This document shows, piece after piece, positions 1 to 7,919 of a stretch of 64,000 nucleotides of DNA. The notes under the pieces are model-generated. The model saw only the letters and a list, made by a program, of their open reading frames with translations. It did no database searches and was not told the origin of the DNA. Source of the stretch: Sphingobium xenophagum NBRC 107872 (GTDB lineage Bacteria > Pseudomonadota > Alphaproteobacteria > Sphingomonadales > Sphingomonadaceae). Within the stretch, counting starts at the first letter, position 1. Each line of letters opens with the position of its first letter. Location of the stretch: assembly GCF_000367345.1 (NCBI RefSeq), contig NZ_BARE01000012.1:62001-126000 (forward strand). Reading direction: 5' to 3'. Made by a program: the position numbers and the translations under genes.

Positions 1-450
1 TGGACGAAGATCGGCGAAGTGATCGCCCAACTTCTTGCCGTCATATTCCTGCGGCGACAACAGGCGGCCATGATCAGCCGCGCCGGGGACTTCCGGATAC
101 CAGTCGCTGCTCGGCGGCGAGAGCAGGAAACGCACCTGGCTATTCTGTTCCAGCCATTCCACCATTTCCGGACCGGCATCGAGATAGGCGTCGATCAGCG
201 CGGGATCTGCCGTCGGTCCGATGACGTCCAGCACATATTGGCGCGCCACGGCGCGGCTGTCCTCGACACCGGCCGCTCTGGCCTGCGGACTGTCGGGAAT
301 CCAGATACCGCCGCCCGAAACCGATGTCGTGCCGCCGAAATGCGCGGCCTTTTCCAGCACGAGGACCGACAGCCCGGCAGACGCGGCCCTGATCGCGGCC
401 GTCATGCCGGCCGCGCCCGATCCTACCACAACAACATCATATTGGGCCAT
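1..450 (-). CDS. 3-ketosteroid dehydrogenase-like FAD flavoprotein (N-terminal part, cut by window start)
   Basis: The reading frame starts at the ATG complementary to 448-450 and is still open at base 1, so only the first 150 codons are present. It opens with a Rossmann FAD motif (G10-x-G12-x-x-G15) after a run of valines, then an EK acidic end near residue 34, followed by GGTTSVSGGGIWIP. That order is typical of the fumarate reductase/3-ketosteroid-1-dehydrogenase flavoprotein family, whose KstD members introduce the 1,2-double bond in ring A. It is the last visible gene of the F420 cluster, 73 bases after an LLM oxidoreductase. The catalytic C-terminal half lies outside the window, so KstD activity is likely but unproven. 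Confidence 0.8.
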   Translation of the reverse strand, partial: MAQYDVVVVGSGAAGMTAAIRAASAGLSVLVLEKAAHFGGTTSVSGGGIWIPDSPQARAAGVEDSRAVARQYVLDVIGPTADPALIDAYLDAGPEMVEWLEQNSQVRFLLSPPSSDWYPEVPGAADHGRLLSPQEYDGKKLGDHFADLRP

Positions 451-484
451 CAAGTCCTCCCGATCCTTCTTTCGATATCTCTGA

Positions 485-512
485 GGAAAGGCACGGCCTT
501 CCGCGCCTTTCC
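485..512 (-). other. Intergenic hairpin between LLM gene and KstD-like gene
   Basis: GGAAAGGC (485-492) and GCCTTTCC (505-512) form a perfect 8-base stem with a 12-base loop. It sits between two genes in the same direction and no T-run follows, so an RNA processing or partial attenuation site is as likely as a terminator. Confidence 0.4.
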
Positions 513-523
513 CCCGGCAGGTT

Positions 524-1444
524 TCAGATTTTGGGCATGATTTCCTCGGCGACCCACTGGAGCCGATCGAGATATTCGGTGAGCCCGGATATCCCCGGCG
601 GCAGAGGAACGATGGTTTCATTGACCCCCAATTCCTTCAACCAGCCCACCTGATCGATAACCTTTTGCGCATCCCGCGTTCCGGGCGCGCGCGGGTCGTC
701 CATGATTTCGTGATGGGCGCCGACGTTGAGCATTTCCAGTGCAAAGAACAGATCGATCGGCCGCCCGTCATATTCCGGCTGTGAACGTATGAAATCGAGG
801 CATTCGGGGAATTTTTCCGGCGGCGTGCGGAAGGGCGACCAGCCGTCGCCGAATTTCGCCACCCGCCTGAGCACCGGTTCGGCGTCGCCCCCGAGCCAGA
901 TCGGCAGCCGCGGCTGCTGCACAGGCTTGGGTGCGAAACCGACATTGTTGAAACGAACGAATTCGCCTTCAAATTCGGGCTTGTCCGACGTCCACAATTC
1001 GATGATCGCGGCGATATATTCATCGGCCATGCGTCCGCGCTGGTGGAAATCGACATTCAGCATGTCGAACTCTTCCTTCAGCCAGCCGACCCCGAACAGG
1101 GCTGTGGCTCGCCCGCCGCTCAGCCAATCGAGGGTCGACCAGGCCTTGGCCTGGACGATCGGACTCTGCAGCGGCAGGATCGACACCGAGGAGCTTAATT
1201 TCATCGTCTTGGTGCGGCCCGCCAGGAACGAGAGGGCGACCGTGCCATGGACATAATGGTCGCCTGACAGGCCAATATGCTCTTGCGGAATGATGAAATG
1301 TTCGCCCAACATGCACTTGTTGAAGCCCAGTCGATCGGCCGTCGCCATCGCCTGTCCGATGTCGTCCCCGGTCAGGCTATATTCCCAAGCTTGCGTCATT
1401 GCCGCAACATGCATGCTGTTGGGCACGCCCACGTTCAGTTTCAT
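524..1444 (-). CDS. LLM-class F420-dependent oxidoreductase
   Basis: A 306-residue luciferase-like TIM-barrel protein. The chosen ATG at 1444 follows a GGGAGG ribosome site; an open frame extends 28 codons further upstream but has no such site. The start MKLNVGVPNS, the GEHFIIPQEH segment, LDWLSGGRA-LFGVGW and the PRLPIWLGG strand match the F420-dependent branch of the luciferase-like family (the group with Rv2161c-like proteins) rather than FMN-dependent monooxygenases. Such enzymes use reduced F420 to reduce, or F420 to oxidise, organic substrates. It lies directly downstream of cofC and upstream of the KstD-like gene, which suggests a redox step on the same substrate. The substrate cannot be read from the sequence. 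Confidence 0.85.
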   Translation of the reverse strand: MKLNVGVPNSMHVAAMTQAWEYSLTGDDIGQAMATADRLGFNKCMLGEHFIIPQEHIGLSGDHYVHGTVALSFLAGRTKTMKLSSSVSILPLQSPIVQAKAWSTLDWLSGGRATALFGVGWLKEEFDMLNVDFHQRGRMADEYIAAIIELWTSDKPEFEGEFVRFNNVGFAPKPVQQPRLPIWLGGDAEPVLRRVAKFGDGWSPFRTPPEKFPECLDFIRSQPEYDGRPIDLFFALEMLNVGAHHEIMDDPRAPGTRDAQKVIDQVGWLKELGVNETIVPLPPGISGLTEYLDRLQWVAEEIMPKI

Positions 1445-1505
1445 CGACCGATCCTCCCTGATTTCCAGATAGGCGGGCAGAATGGCCGGGATCGGTTCGA
1501 CAACA

Positions 1506-1521
1506 CCTTCCCTTGGGAAGG
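1506..1521 (-). other. Perfect short hairpin between cofC and LLM gene
   Basis: CCTTCC-CTTG-GGAAGG is a 6-base stem with a CUUG tetraloop, within a 7-2-7 palindrome. It lies 10 bases beyond the cofC stop codon in the transcription direction. No T-tract follows, so this looks like an intercistronic mRNA structure rather than a strong terminator. Confidence 0.4.
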
Positions 1522-1531
1522 ATAGCACCAG

Positions 1532-2107
1532 TCAAGATTTCAGTCTTGCTGGGCCGATATCATGCAGTTCAGCCAAATCTGCGGGCGTGTCGATGTCGAA
1601 GCCGAGAGCGGCCCGATCCACAATCGCCGCTCTCGGGCGCTGCTGCCTGTGGAGCATAAGGCTATCCCGTCCGAAAGCGAAGCGGAACGGATTGGCGTCC
1701 CGGAGCGCCACCGCATTTGTGCCGCGGCCGTGCCGATCCGGCGCAAAGGCGCAGCCGCGATCGTCAGCGGCAGCCAGCAGGGTGTGGACGTCCTGCACCG
1801 TCAGATGCGGCAAATCGGCATGGATCACGAGCAAGGGACGATTGCCCAATTGCGCCCGCGCGCGCGCCAACTCTGGATTGAGGCCGCCACCATTGTCGGG
1901 CAACCAACGCGATGGCCATTCGGATACTTCTGTCGGCGCAAGAAGATATAGGGAACCGATCGCATTCACATTGGACAGGCAGGTCATAACCCGCGCGGCC
2001 ATCGCCGACGCCAGCGCCATGCGTTCGGCCGGTTCCAGCGCTTCCCGAAGTCGCGACTTACTGTCGACGCCCTGTTTCAAGGGGACAAGGGCGGCCCAGT
2101 CCGTCAC
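1532..2107 (-). CDS. cofC: CofC/FbiD-type guanylyltransferase of F420 biosynthesis
   Basis: A 191-residue nucleotidyltransferase that activates a three-carbon phospho-acid (2-phospholactate, phosphoenolpyruvate or 3-phosphoglycerate, depending on the organism) with GTP for coupling to the deazaflavin FO. Family marks are VPLK at residues 8-11, SKSRL at 16-20, a HADLPHLT metal-site segment and PDRHGRGTNAVAL. It starts at a GTG that overlaps the cofD stop codon (GTGA), so translation is coupled. The length is slightly below the usual 200-220 residues. Which phospho-acid is used cannot be told by eye. Confidence 0.93.
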   Translation of the reverse strand: MTDWAALVPLKQGVDSKSRLREALEPAERMALASAMAARVMTCLSNVNAIGSLYLLAPTEVSEWPSRWLPDNGGGLNPELARARAQLGNRPLLVIHADLPHLTVQDVHTLLAAADDRGCAFAPDRHGRGTNAVALRDANPFRFAFGRDSLMLHRQQRPRAAIVDRAALGFDIDTPADLAELHDIGPARLKS

Positions 2108-3030
2108 GAACGAAAGCTGATCGCAAGATCCAGCGCCGCCTGCGCCACGCGAATCTTGTCATCCAGAGTCGTCATCAGGGTCGCACAACGCCCAACGACG
2201 ACGTCCGGCGCATCGCAACGGTCTCCGTTATCGATCAAGATGGCGTCGATCAGCCCGGCATAATGCCGGGCGATGCTGTCATTATCGACCGCCATGCCCA
2301 ATTCCTGCATCAGCTTGGCGGTCGGACCCTTGACCGCCGTGCCGCCGACGAGCGGAGACACGGCGATGACGGGCGCCTTTGTCTGTTCGATCGCCGAGCC
2401 TATGCCGGGCACGGCCAGCAACGGATCGACACTGAGAAATGGATTGGATGGGGCGATCAACACCGCGTCGGCCGACTGGATCGCCTCGACGACGCCGGGG
2501 GCCGGGACGGCATGCGTCGCACCTTCGAACATGATGCGTCGCACGGCCGGCGCGCATCGCTGTTCGACGAAATAGCGTTGAAATTCCAGCCGCCCCTGGT
2601 CCGTATCCAATATCGTGGCTACCGCCTGGTCGCTCATGGGCAGTATCCGGGTGGCGATGCCCCACTGGTCGGCAAATCGCGCCGTGATCTGCGACAGGCT
2701 TCGCCCCTGCGCCAAGGCATGGGTCCGCGCCACATGAAGCGCCAAGTCGCCGTCGCCCAGCTGAAACCAGTCCTCCCCGCCCAATTCGCGAAGGGCCGCC
2801 ATGAAGCTCCAGCTTTCGCCTTCCCGACCCCATCCCTGCGCGCCGTTCGCCGTGCCGGACAGCGTATAGAGCAGTGTGTCGATGTCGGGCGATATATGCA
2901 GCCCCAGATGCCGGAAGTCATCCCCGGTATTGACGATCGCCGTCAACCCGTCGCCCGCCATGATGCGCGACAGACCCAGGACCAGCTTCGCGCCGCCCAC
3001 GCCGCCGGTCAGAACAACGACGCGCTTCAT
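2104..3030 (-). CDS. cofD: CofD/FbiA-type 2-phospho-L-lactate (or PEP) transferase
   Basis: A 308-residue transferase that moves the phospho-acid unit from its GDP carrier onto FO to give F420-0 or dehydro-F420-0. The N-terminal TGGVGGAKL (8-16), the NTGDDFRHLGLHISPD segment and the SNPFLSVDPLLAVPGI segment are diagnostic of CofD. The ATG overlaps the cofE stop codon (ATGA) and its own stop overlaps the GTG of cofC, so cofE, cofD and cofC form a tightly coupled unit. Confidence 0.96.
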   Translation of the reverse strand: MKRVVVLTGGVGGAKLVLGLSRIMAGDGLTAIVNTGDDFRHLGLHISPDIDTLLYTLSGTANGAQGWGREGESWSFMAALRELGGEDWFQLGDGDLALHVARTHALAQGRSLSQITARFADQWGIATRILPMSDQAVATILDTDQGRLEFQRYFVEQRCAPAVRRIMFEGATHAVPAPGVVEAIQSADAVLIAPSNPFLSVDPLLAVPGIGSAIEQTKAPVIAVSPLVGGTAVKGPTAKLMQELGMAVDNDSIARHYAGLIDAILIDNGDRCDAPDVVVGRCATLMTTLDDKIRVAQAALDLAISFRS

Positions 3031-3764
3031 GCGAACAGATCTTCATGAACGGGACGCACCAAATCGGCGGCTGGGCGAGCCGGGCCGGTCAGCGGGCAAC
3101 CCCGCACCAGAGCCGCTGGTATGCCTTCCGCGCCTTCCCCGGTGGCGAGGCAGGCGGCCGTCGCGACGATATCGGCCAAGGCGACCTGGGTGACTTCCAG
3201 CGTCCGACCGTCGCGATCCAGTTCGCCCCGGCGATCCTGCAACGCCGGCAATCCGGCAGCGCCGATGGCGACCGCCACCACGCCCATCCGCCAGGGTCGG
3301 CCAAAACTGTCCGAGATGACGACGGGCAGTCCCAGTCGGGCGTGCAGTTGCGATGCCGTTGCATCGGGATCGACCGGCAGGAGCAGGGCGCGATCGCCCT
3401 CCCCCGCCCCGATGTTGGAACGATCGATTCCGGCATTGGCCATCACATGGCCCAGCCGGTGCCGCGCGATCAGGACGTGGGGCACGGCGCGCAGGATGGC
3501 GCTGGATTCATCCAGCACCAGTTGCACCAGCCGCGCGTCCTTGCGCGTGACATCGGCCAGCCGCCGCGCCTCTTCCCCCGGCTCCACATCAGCCAGCGAC
3601 ACGAAACGCCCCTCGGCCTTGGACACGATCTTTTGCGTCACAACCAGAAGGTCGCCGGCGCGGAGTTCAATGCCGCACCGATCAAGCGCCACATGCAGAA
3701 TGTCCGCCAGATCATCGCCCGGTCTGACCTCCCCAATTCCGGTCAACGGTACGATTTCGATCAT
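3027..3764 (-). CDS. cofE: CofE-type F420-0:gamma-glutamyl ligase, single domain
   Basis: A 245-residue GTP-dependent ligase that adds gamma-linked glutamates to F420-0. Its start (MIEIVPLTGIGEVRPGDDL), the QKIVSKAEGR segment and the ISDSFGRPWRMG segment are hallmarks of the family. The length equals stand-alone archaeal CofE. Mycobacterial FbiB carries an additional C-terminal FMN reductase domain that converts dehydro-F420 to F420, and that domain is absent here. The ATG has a GAGGTG ribosome site and lies 10 bases after npdG. Confidence 0.95.
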   Translation of the reverse strand: MIEIVPLTGIGEVRPGDDLADILHVALDRCGIELRAGDLLVVTQKIVSKAEGRFVSLADVEPGEEARRLADVTRKDARLVQLVLDESSAILRAVPHVLIARHRLGHVMANAGIDRSNIGAGEGDRALLLPVDPDATASQLHARLGLPVVISDSFGRPWRMGVVAVAIGAAGLPALQDRRGELDRDGRTLEVTQVALADIVATAACLATGEGAEGIPAALVRGCPLTGPARPAADLVRPVHEDLFA

Positions 3765-3774
3765 CGACTACACC

Positions 3775-4431
3775 TCAAGCCTCGGGCGGGATCAAATCTC
3801 CTGTGATACGAATGCCCGCGCCGTCAACCTTATAGGTCTTGTTCATGAAAATGAGAATCGACGTGAGCGCTTCGGCGGCCGCCGAGTTGACCAGCGCGCC
3901 GCCGTGAAGCCCCCGCAATCCCATGGCATCAGCCAGCGCCACGATGCGACCACGCGCATCCTTGTCGTCGCCGAAGACCAGCACGTCGCAGCCGACATCG
4001 ATGTCCTTGGCCAGTTTATGCGCGGCGACATTGTGGAACGCGGACACGAGCGTCACGCCTTCTCCCAGAACCGCCTGCGCCTTTTGGGCTGCCGAGCCTT
4101 CATCGGGCAACTGGACCCGCATCACCTTGGGCGGGACGAGGGGAACGGTCGTATCCACGACCAACTTGCCAACGACATGCGGCGCGATGTCGCGAAGCGT
4201 CGCCTCCTGCGCGGCAAAGGGCACCGTTACGATGATGATGTCCGCATTCGCGACGACATCCACATTGGCGCCGGCACGCAGTCCATGGCCCAATTCCGCG
4301 GCGGCCTTTTCCGCACTTTCGGCGTTGCGCGATCCGATCGTCACGGGATAGCCGGCACGCGCCAGCCGCCAGGCGATCGCAGCGCCCAGATTACCGGTGC
4401 CGCCGACGACGGCAATGGCGGGAAGAGTCAT
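3775..4431 (-). CDS. npdG: NADPH-dependent F420 reductase
   Basis: A 218-residue Rossmann protein of the F420:NADP oxidoreductase (Fno) family, which exchanges hydride between NADP(H) and F420. The start MTLPAIAVVGGTGNLGAAIA carries the dinucleotide motif, followed by IGSRNAESAEKAAAEL, where the SR pair is the usual NADP 2'-phosphate contact, and by IIVTVPFAAQEATL. The ATG at 4431 has an AAGGACA ribosome site. The frame is open 68 codons further upstream, but that part is compositionally unlike the family and overlaps the upstream intergenic space. Its place inside the F420 operon suggests it charges F420 for the neighbouring LLM enzymes. Confidence 0.92.
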   Translation of the reverse strand: MTLPAIAVVGGTGNLGAAIAWRLARAGYPVTIGSRNAESAEKAAAELGHGLRAGANVDVVANADIIIVTVPFAAQEATLRDIAPHVVGKLVVDTTVPLVPPKVMRVQLPDEGSAAQKAQAVLGEGVTLVSAFHNVAAHKLAKDIDVGCDVLVFGDDKDARGRIVALADAMGLRGLHGGALVNSAAAEALTSILIFMNKTYKVDGAGIRITGDLIPPEA

Positions 4432-4474
4432 AGATTGTCCTTCAATTGAGCGGGCGATGGATGTTGCAGATCGT

Positions 4475-6814
4475 TCACGATGGTTCAGCCAAGACGACGC
4501 GACGCGGGCGCGCCGGCTCGTAAAGCGTGGTGCGTTGGCGCACAGGTCGACCGACGGATGCCGCCAGGGCATGCATCTCCCTGGGGCCAAATTCCTGCCC
4601 GTTGACGCCGCCGGCAGCCCTGGTGATCGATTCATCCATCAGCGTACCGCCCATGTCATTGGCGCCTGCCTTCAGAATTGCCGCGGCTCCCTCCGGCCCC
4701 ATCTTCACCCAGGACACCTGGATATTGGGGATCACCGGATGCAACGCGATGCGCGCCACGGCGTGCATCAACACCGCTTCTCGATAGCTGGGGCCTGATC
4801 GCGCCAGCCCTTTGCGCCATATCGGTGATTCCATATGGACGAAGGGCAGCGGGACGAATTCGGTGAAGCCGCCCGTCTCCTCCTGCAATCCGCGAATGCG
4901 CAGCAGATGGCGCGCCCAATGCTTATATTCCTCGACATGGCCGAACATGATCGTGGCCGTGCTGCGCAGGCCCACCCCGTGGGCCACGCGCATCACCTCG
5001 ATCCATTCGTCCGCGGTCACCTTGTCCGGGCAGATGATATCGCGAACCTCAGGGTCCAGTATCTCCGCCGCCGTCCCGGGCAGCGTGGACAGCCCCGCTT
5101 CCTTCAGCCGCGCCAGATAATCCTCCAGCGGCAGGCCGAGCGTGCGGGCGCCATGCGTCACTTCGAGCGGCGAAAAGGCATGGATATGGATATCCGGCGC
5201 GGCCTCGCGCACCGTCTTGAGGACATTGAGATAGGTATGCCCGTCATAATCGGGATGGATCCCGCCCTGCAGGCAGACTTCGGTCGCACCGCGATCCCAG
5301 GCTTCGGCCGCGCGGCGTCCGACCTCTTCCATGTCGAGCCTGTAGGCCGGGCCGCGCATGGCCTTAGTGCTCCCCTTGGAAAAGGCGCAGAAGCCGCATT
5401 TATAGAGGCAGATGTTGGTATAGTTGATGTTGCGGTTGACCGCATAGGTCAGCGTGTCGCCCACGGCCTGTCGTCGCAACCGGTCGGCCCGGTCGACGAT
5501 GGCGGCGAAATCATCCTGGTCGGCATCGAACAGGGTTACGATGTCCGCTTCGCTCAGCCGTTCACCCTCCTCCGCAGCGTCAAGGATGGACAGGATCGAT
5601 CGGGAGGCGAGAACCGGCTCCAACACCATGGTGTCGGGTGCTGGATCGCCATGTCCCGCGGACCATTCATCCACCTTGGGCAAGCCCCGGCCGTCGATGG
5701 CGCGCAGGATCTGGGCGGCGATGGCTGGCGCAGCCCAATCCCGCGCAGCAAGCGCATGACGCGGGCCGATCGCGAGCCGCTGCATCAATATGCGGCCTGC
5801 GGCTTTGGTGGCGTCCTCCAATATCTCCAGATGCGGCCAGGGCGCCTCCGGATTCACATGGTCGGGCGTCACGGGCGACACCCCGCCCCAGTCATTGACG
5901 CCGGCCCGGATCAGCGGCGCCAGATCGACCCGGTCGTGGAGATTGGGTGGCGCCTGGATCGTCATCTGCGGCCCCAAGATGATCCGGGCGGCGGCGATGG
6001 CCCAGAGATGATCGTCGAGCGACGGTTCGGCATGATCCGCCATGCGCGTCCCCGGCTTTGCCCGGAAATTCTGGATGATGACTTCCTGAATATGCCCGTA
6101 GCGGCGATGCAGATCGCGAATGGCGACCAGCGCCTCCACCTGTTCGTCGCGGGTTTCGCCGATGCCGATCAGCAGGCCCGTCGTGAACGGCACGCGCGCC
6201 CGTCCGGCCTCCTCAATGGCGGCCAGGCGCAGGGCGGGCGTCTTGTCGGGCGATCCGAAATGCGGGCCGCCGCGCGCGCACAGGCGATCAGAGCTGCTTT
6301 CCAGCATGATGCCCATGGAGGCGGCATGAGGCCGCAACCGCGCATAATCCTCGCCGTTCATCAGACCGGGATTGAGATGCGGCAGCAAGCCCGTCTCGCG
6401 GAACACCAGTTCTGCCATTTCGGCCAGATAGGACAGGGTCGAGTCATGCCCAAGCCCGCTGAGAGCCTCTCGCGCGGCGGCATAGCGGGCCTCAGGCCGA
6501 TCGCCGAGCGTGAAGAGGGCTTCCCGGCAACCGGCCGCCGCGCCGGCGCGGGCGATAGCCAGAACCTCTTCCCTGCCAAGATAGGCTTCGCCTGCGCGGG
6601 CCGGGGTGGTGGCGAAAGTGCAATAGTGGCACACGTCGCGGCACAATTTGGTCAGGGGAATGAAGACCTTGCGCGAATAGGTCACGCGACGGCCATGTGC
6701 CGCCACCGTCATCGCCTCCGCCGCCTCCATCATGTCGCCGAGCGACCGGGATCGCAGCACCGTCGCGATGCCCGCTGCTTCGTCTTCGCTGAGATGCAGT
6801 AGATCCAGTGTCAC
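4475..6814 (-). CDS. fbiC: Bifunctional FO synthase (fused CofG-CofH)
   Basis: A 779-residue two-domain radical SAM enzyme that makes the deazaflavin chromophore FO from tyrosine and 5-amino-6-ribitylaminouracil. The N-terminal CofG half has the 4Fe-4S triad C58-x3-C62-x2-C65 (CRDVCHYC) and the C-terminal CofH half has C469-x3-C473-x2-C476 (CLYKCGFC). Both are intact, so both half-reactions should work. The fusion is the bacterial FbiC form rather than separate archaeal CofG and CofH. It starts at a GTG overlapping the stop codon of the LLM gene upstream, which indicates translational coupling. Confidence 0.97.
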   Translation of the reverse strand: MTLDLLHLSEDEAAGIATVLRSRSLGDMMEAAEAMTVAAHGRRVTYSRKVFIPLTKLCRDVCHYCTFATTPARAGEAYLGREEVLAIARAGAAAGCREALFTLGDRPEARYAAAREALSGLGHDSTLSYLAEMAELVFRETGLLPHLNPGLMNGEDYARLRPHAASMGIMLESSSDRLCARGGPHFGSPDKTPALRLAAIEEAGRARVPFTTGLLIGIGETRDEQVEALVAIRDLHRRYGHIQEVIIQNFRAKPGTRMADHAEPSLDDHLWAIAAARIILGPQMTIQAPPNLHDRVDLAPLIRAGVNDWGGVSPVTPDHVNPEAPWPHLEILEDATKAAGRILMQRLAIGPRHALAARDWAAPAIAAQILRAIDGRGLPKVDEWSAGHGDPAPDTMVLEPVLASRSILSILDAAEEGERLSEADIVTLFDADQDDFAAIVDRADRLRRQAVGDTLTYAVNRNINYTNICLYKCGFCAFSKGSTKAMRGPAYRLDMEEVGRRAAEAWDRGATEVCLQGGIHPDYDGHTYLNVLKTVREAAPDIHIHAFSPLEVTHGARTLGLPLEDYLARLKEAGLSTLPGTAAEILDPEVRDIICPDKVTADEWIEVMRVAHGVGLRSTATIMFGHVEEYKHWARHLLRIRGLQEETGGFTEFVPLPFVHMESPIWRKGLARSGPSYREAVLMHAVARIALHPVIPNIQVSWVKMGPEGAAAILKAGANDMGGTLMDESITRAAGGVNGQEFGPREMHALAASVGRPVRQRTTLYEPARPRRVVLAEPS

Positions 6815-7818
6815 ATCATACTCCGCGCTTGGGCAAGCCCGCGAATGGTTTCTAGCGGCGCGGCGTGCCCAGGCAAGGCCGCGATGAAGGTGGAGACTCC
6901 CATCGCCTCCAGGCGCCGCAGCATGTCCACGGCCGCATCGACCGGTCCCGCCAGCGTATCGAAGTCCGCCAGAAACTCGGTCAAGCCCAATTCCTCCATC
7001 AGGGCCACATTCCTGCCGCCCACGACCACATGCTCGGTCGGATCATAGCGCGCGTGCAAGGCGTCGATCTTGCCGCGAAACTGCGTCGGGACAAGCGCCA
7101 AGGTTTCGGGCGTGCGGAAGGCCATGCCATTGACGACGATGAACGCCTTGAGATCGTCAACGGCCTCGGCCCGGGTGGGACGGATCGAGGCGTAGGAAAC
7201 GACCCAGATATCAATCGACAGGGGATCGCGGCCCGCCGCCTGCGCCGCGGCCCGGACGGCGTCGATCCGGTCCTTCAGTGCATCGAGATGGCGTTCGCCC
7301 GCGAACAATATGACGCCGTCGGCCTGCTCACCCGCCAGCGCCAGCGCTTTGGGACCGAAAGCGGAATAATAGATCGGAATCGGGCGCGCGAAACGGAGCG
7401 GTGTGATCTGCGCGCCGTTCATCTGCGTTGGCCGTCCGGCGAACAGGTCCCGCAGAACCGCCAGCTCGGCGCGGATTTCCCGCTGCGTGGCGGGCGGGCG
7501 GCCGATCGCCATGACCGTGCTCCCGCCCGTCGCCAGGCCCAGCGCCACGCGCCCGCCGGAGAGATCGTCGATGGTGCTGAGGGCGGAGGCCGTCACCAGC
7601 GGATGTCGCATGAAAGGCGAGGTGACCAGTGGCGTCAAAGTCGCTTTCGGCGCGTCAAGCGCGGCGAGGGTCAGCGACACGTAAAGTTCGTGCCAACCCG
7701 CCGGCGAATCGCCCACGCTGATAAGCTCAAAGCCAAGATCGGCGGCAAGACGGACCTCTTCGCGAAATCCGTCCAGCCGATCCCCCCACATGCTGCATAT
7801 GCCGAGCTTCATGGTCAT
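6811..7818 (-). CDS. LLM-class F420-dependent oxidoreductase
   Basis: A 335-residue luciferase-like protein, first gene of the F420 operon. Features include the MKLGICSMWGDR start, LVTSPFMRHPLVTASALSTI, the conserved LSGGRVALGLATGG turn and IYYSAFGPKALALAG, as in F420-dependent methylene-tetrahydromethanopterin-reductase-like enzymes. It is coupled to fbiC by a TGA/GTG overlap, so it is co-produced with the cofactor. Its substrate is unknown; the position makes it a strong candidate user of F420 in the pathway encoded here. It is only distantly similar to the LLM protein at 524-1444. Confidence 0.85.
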   Translation of the reverse strand: MTMKLGICSMWGDRLDGFREEVRLAADLGFELISVGDSPAGWHELYVSLTLAALDAPKATLTPLVTSPFMRHPLVTASALSTIDDLSGGRVALGLATGGSTVMAIGRPPATQREIRAELAVLRDLFAGRPTQMNGAQITPLRFARPIPIYYSAFGPKALALAGEQADGVILFAGERHLDALKDRIDAVRAAAQAAGRDPLSIDIWVVSYASIRPTRAEAVDDLKAFIVVNGMAFRTPETLALVPTQFRGKIDALHARYDPTEHVVVGGRNVALMEELGLTEFLADFDTLAGPVDAAVDMLRRLEAMGVSTFIAALPGHAAPLETIRGLAQARSMM

Positions 7819-7858
7819 CCTCTCCAGAACTACCTACGCCCTGCCGTCCCGCTGCAAA

Positions 7859-7874
7859 CCTGTCCTTGTAGAGG
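7859..7874. promoter_or_regulatory. Degenerate copy of the CCTAYC-N4-GRWAGG dyad before the F420 operon
   Basis: CCTGTC-CTTG-TAGAGG lies 41 bases before the ATG of the first F420-operon gene. The left half fits the repeated dyad well; the right half matches at only four of six positions. It also overlaps one arm of the putative terminator, so this is one of the weakest members of the set. Confidence 0.35.
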
Positions 7875-7908
7875 GGGGGAGGCGGGCAGGTCGCTCACCC
7901 CTCCCCTC
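7870..7908 (-). terminator. Imperfect G/C-rich hairpin after the TonB receptor gene
   Basis: The arms AGAGGGGGGAGG (7870-7881) and CCTCCCCTCT (7899-7908) pair with two extra bases bulged, 12 bases past the receptor stop codon. There is no clear T-tract. It plausibly separates the receptor transcript from the F420 operon. Confidence 0.45.
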
Positions 7909-7919
7909 TCACGGGTGCG

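Noticed and set aside
4835..6802. A 655-codon open frame on the plus strand
   Set aside because: It is the antisense shadow of fbiC, whose two radical SAM motifs are unmistakable. High GC content keeps stop codons rare in the opposite frame, and the translated product is rich in Arg and His with no family features.
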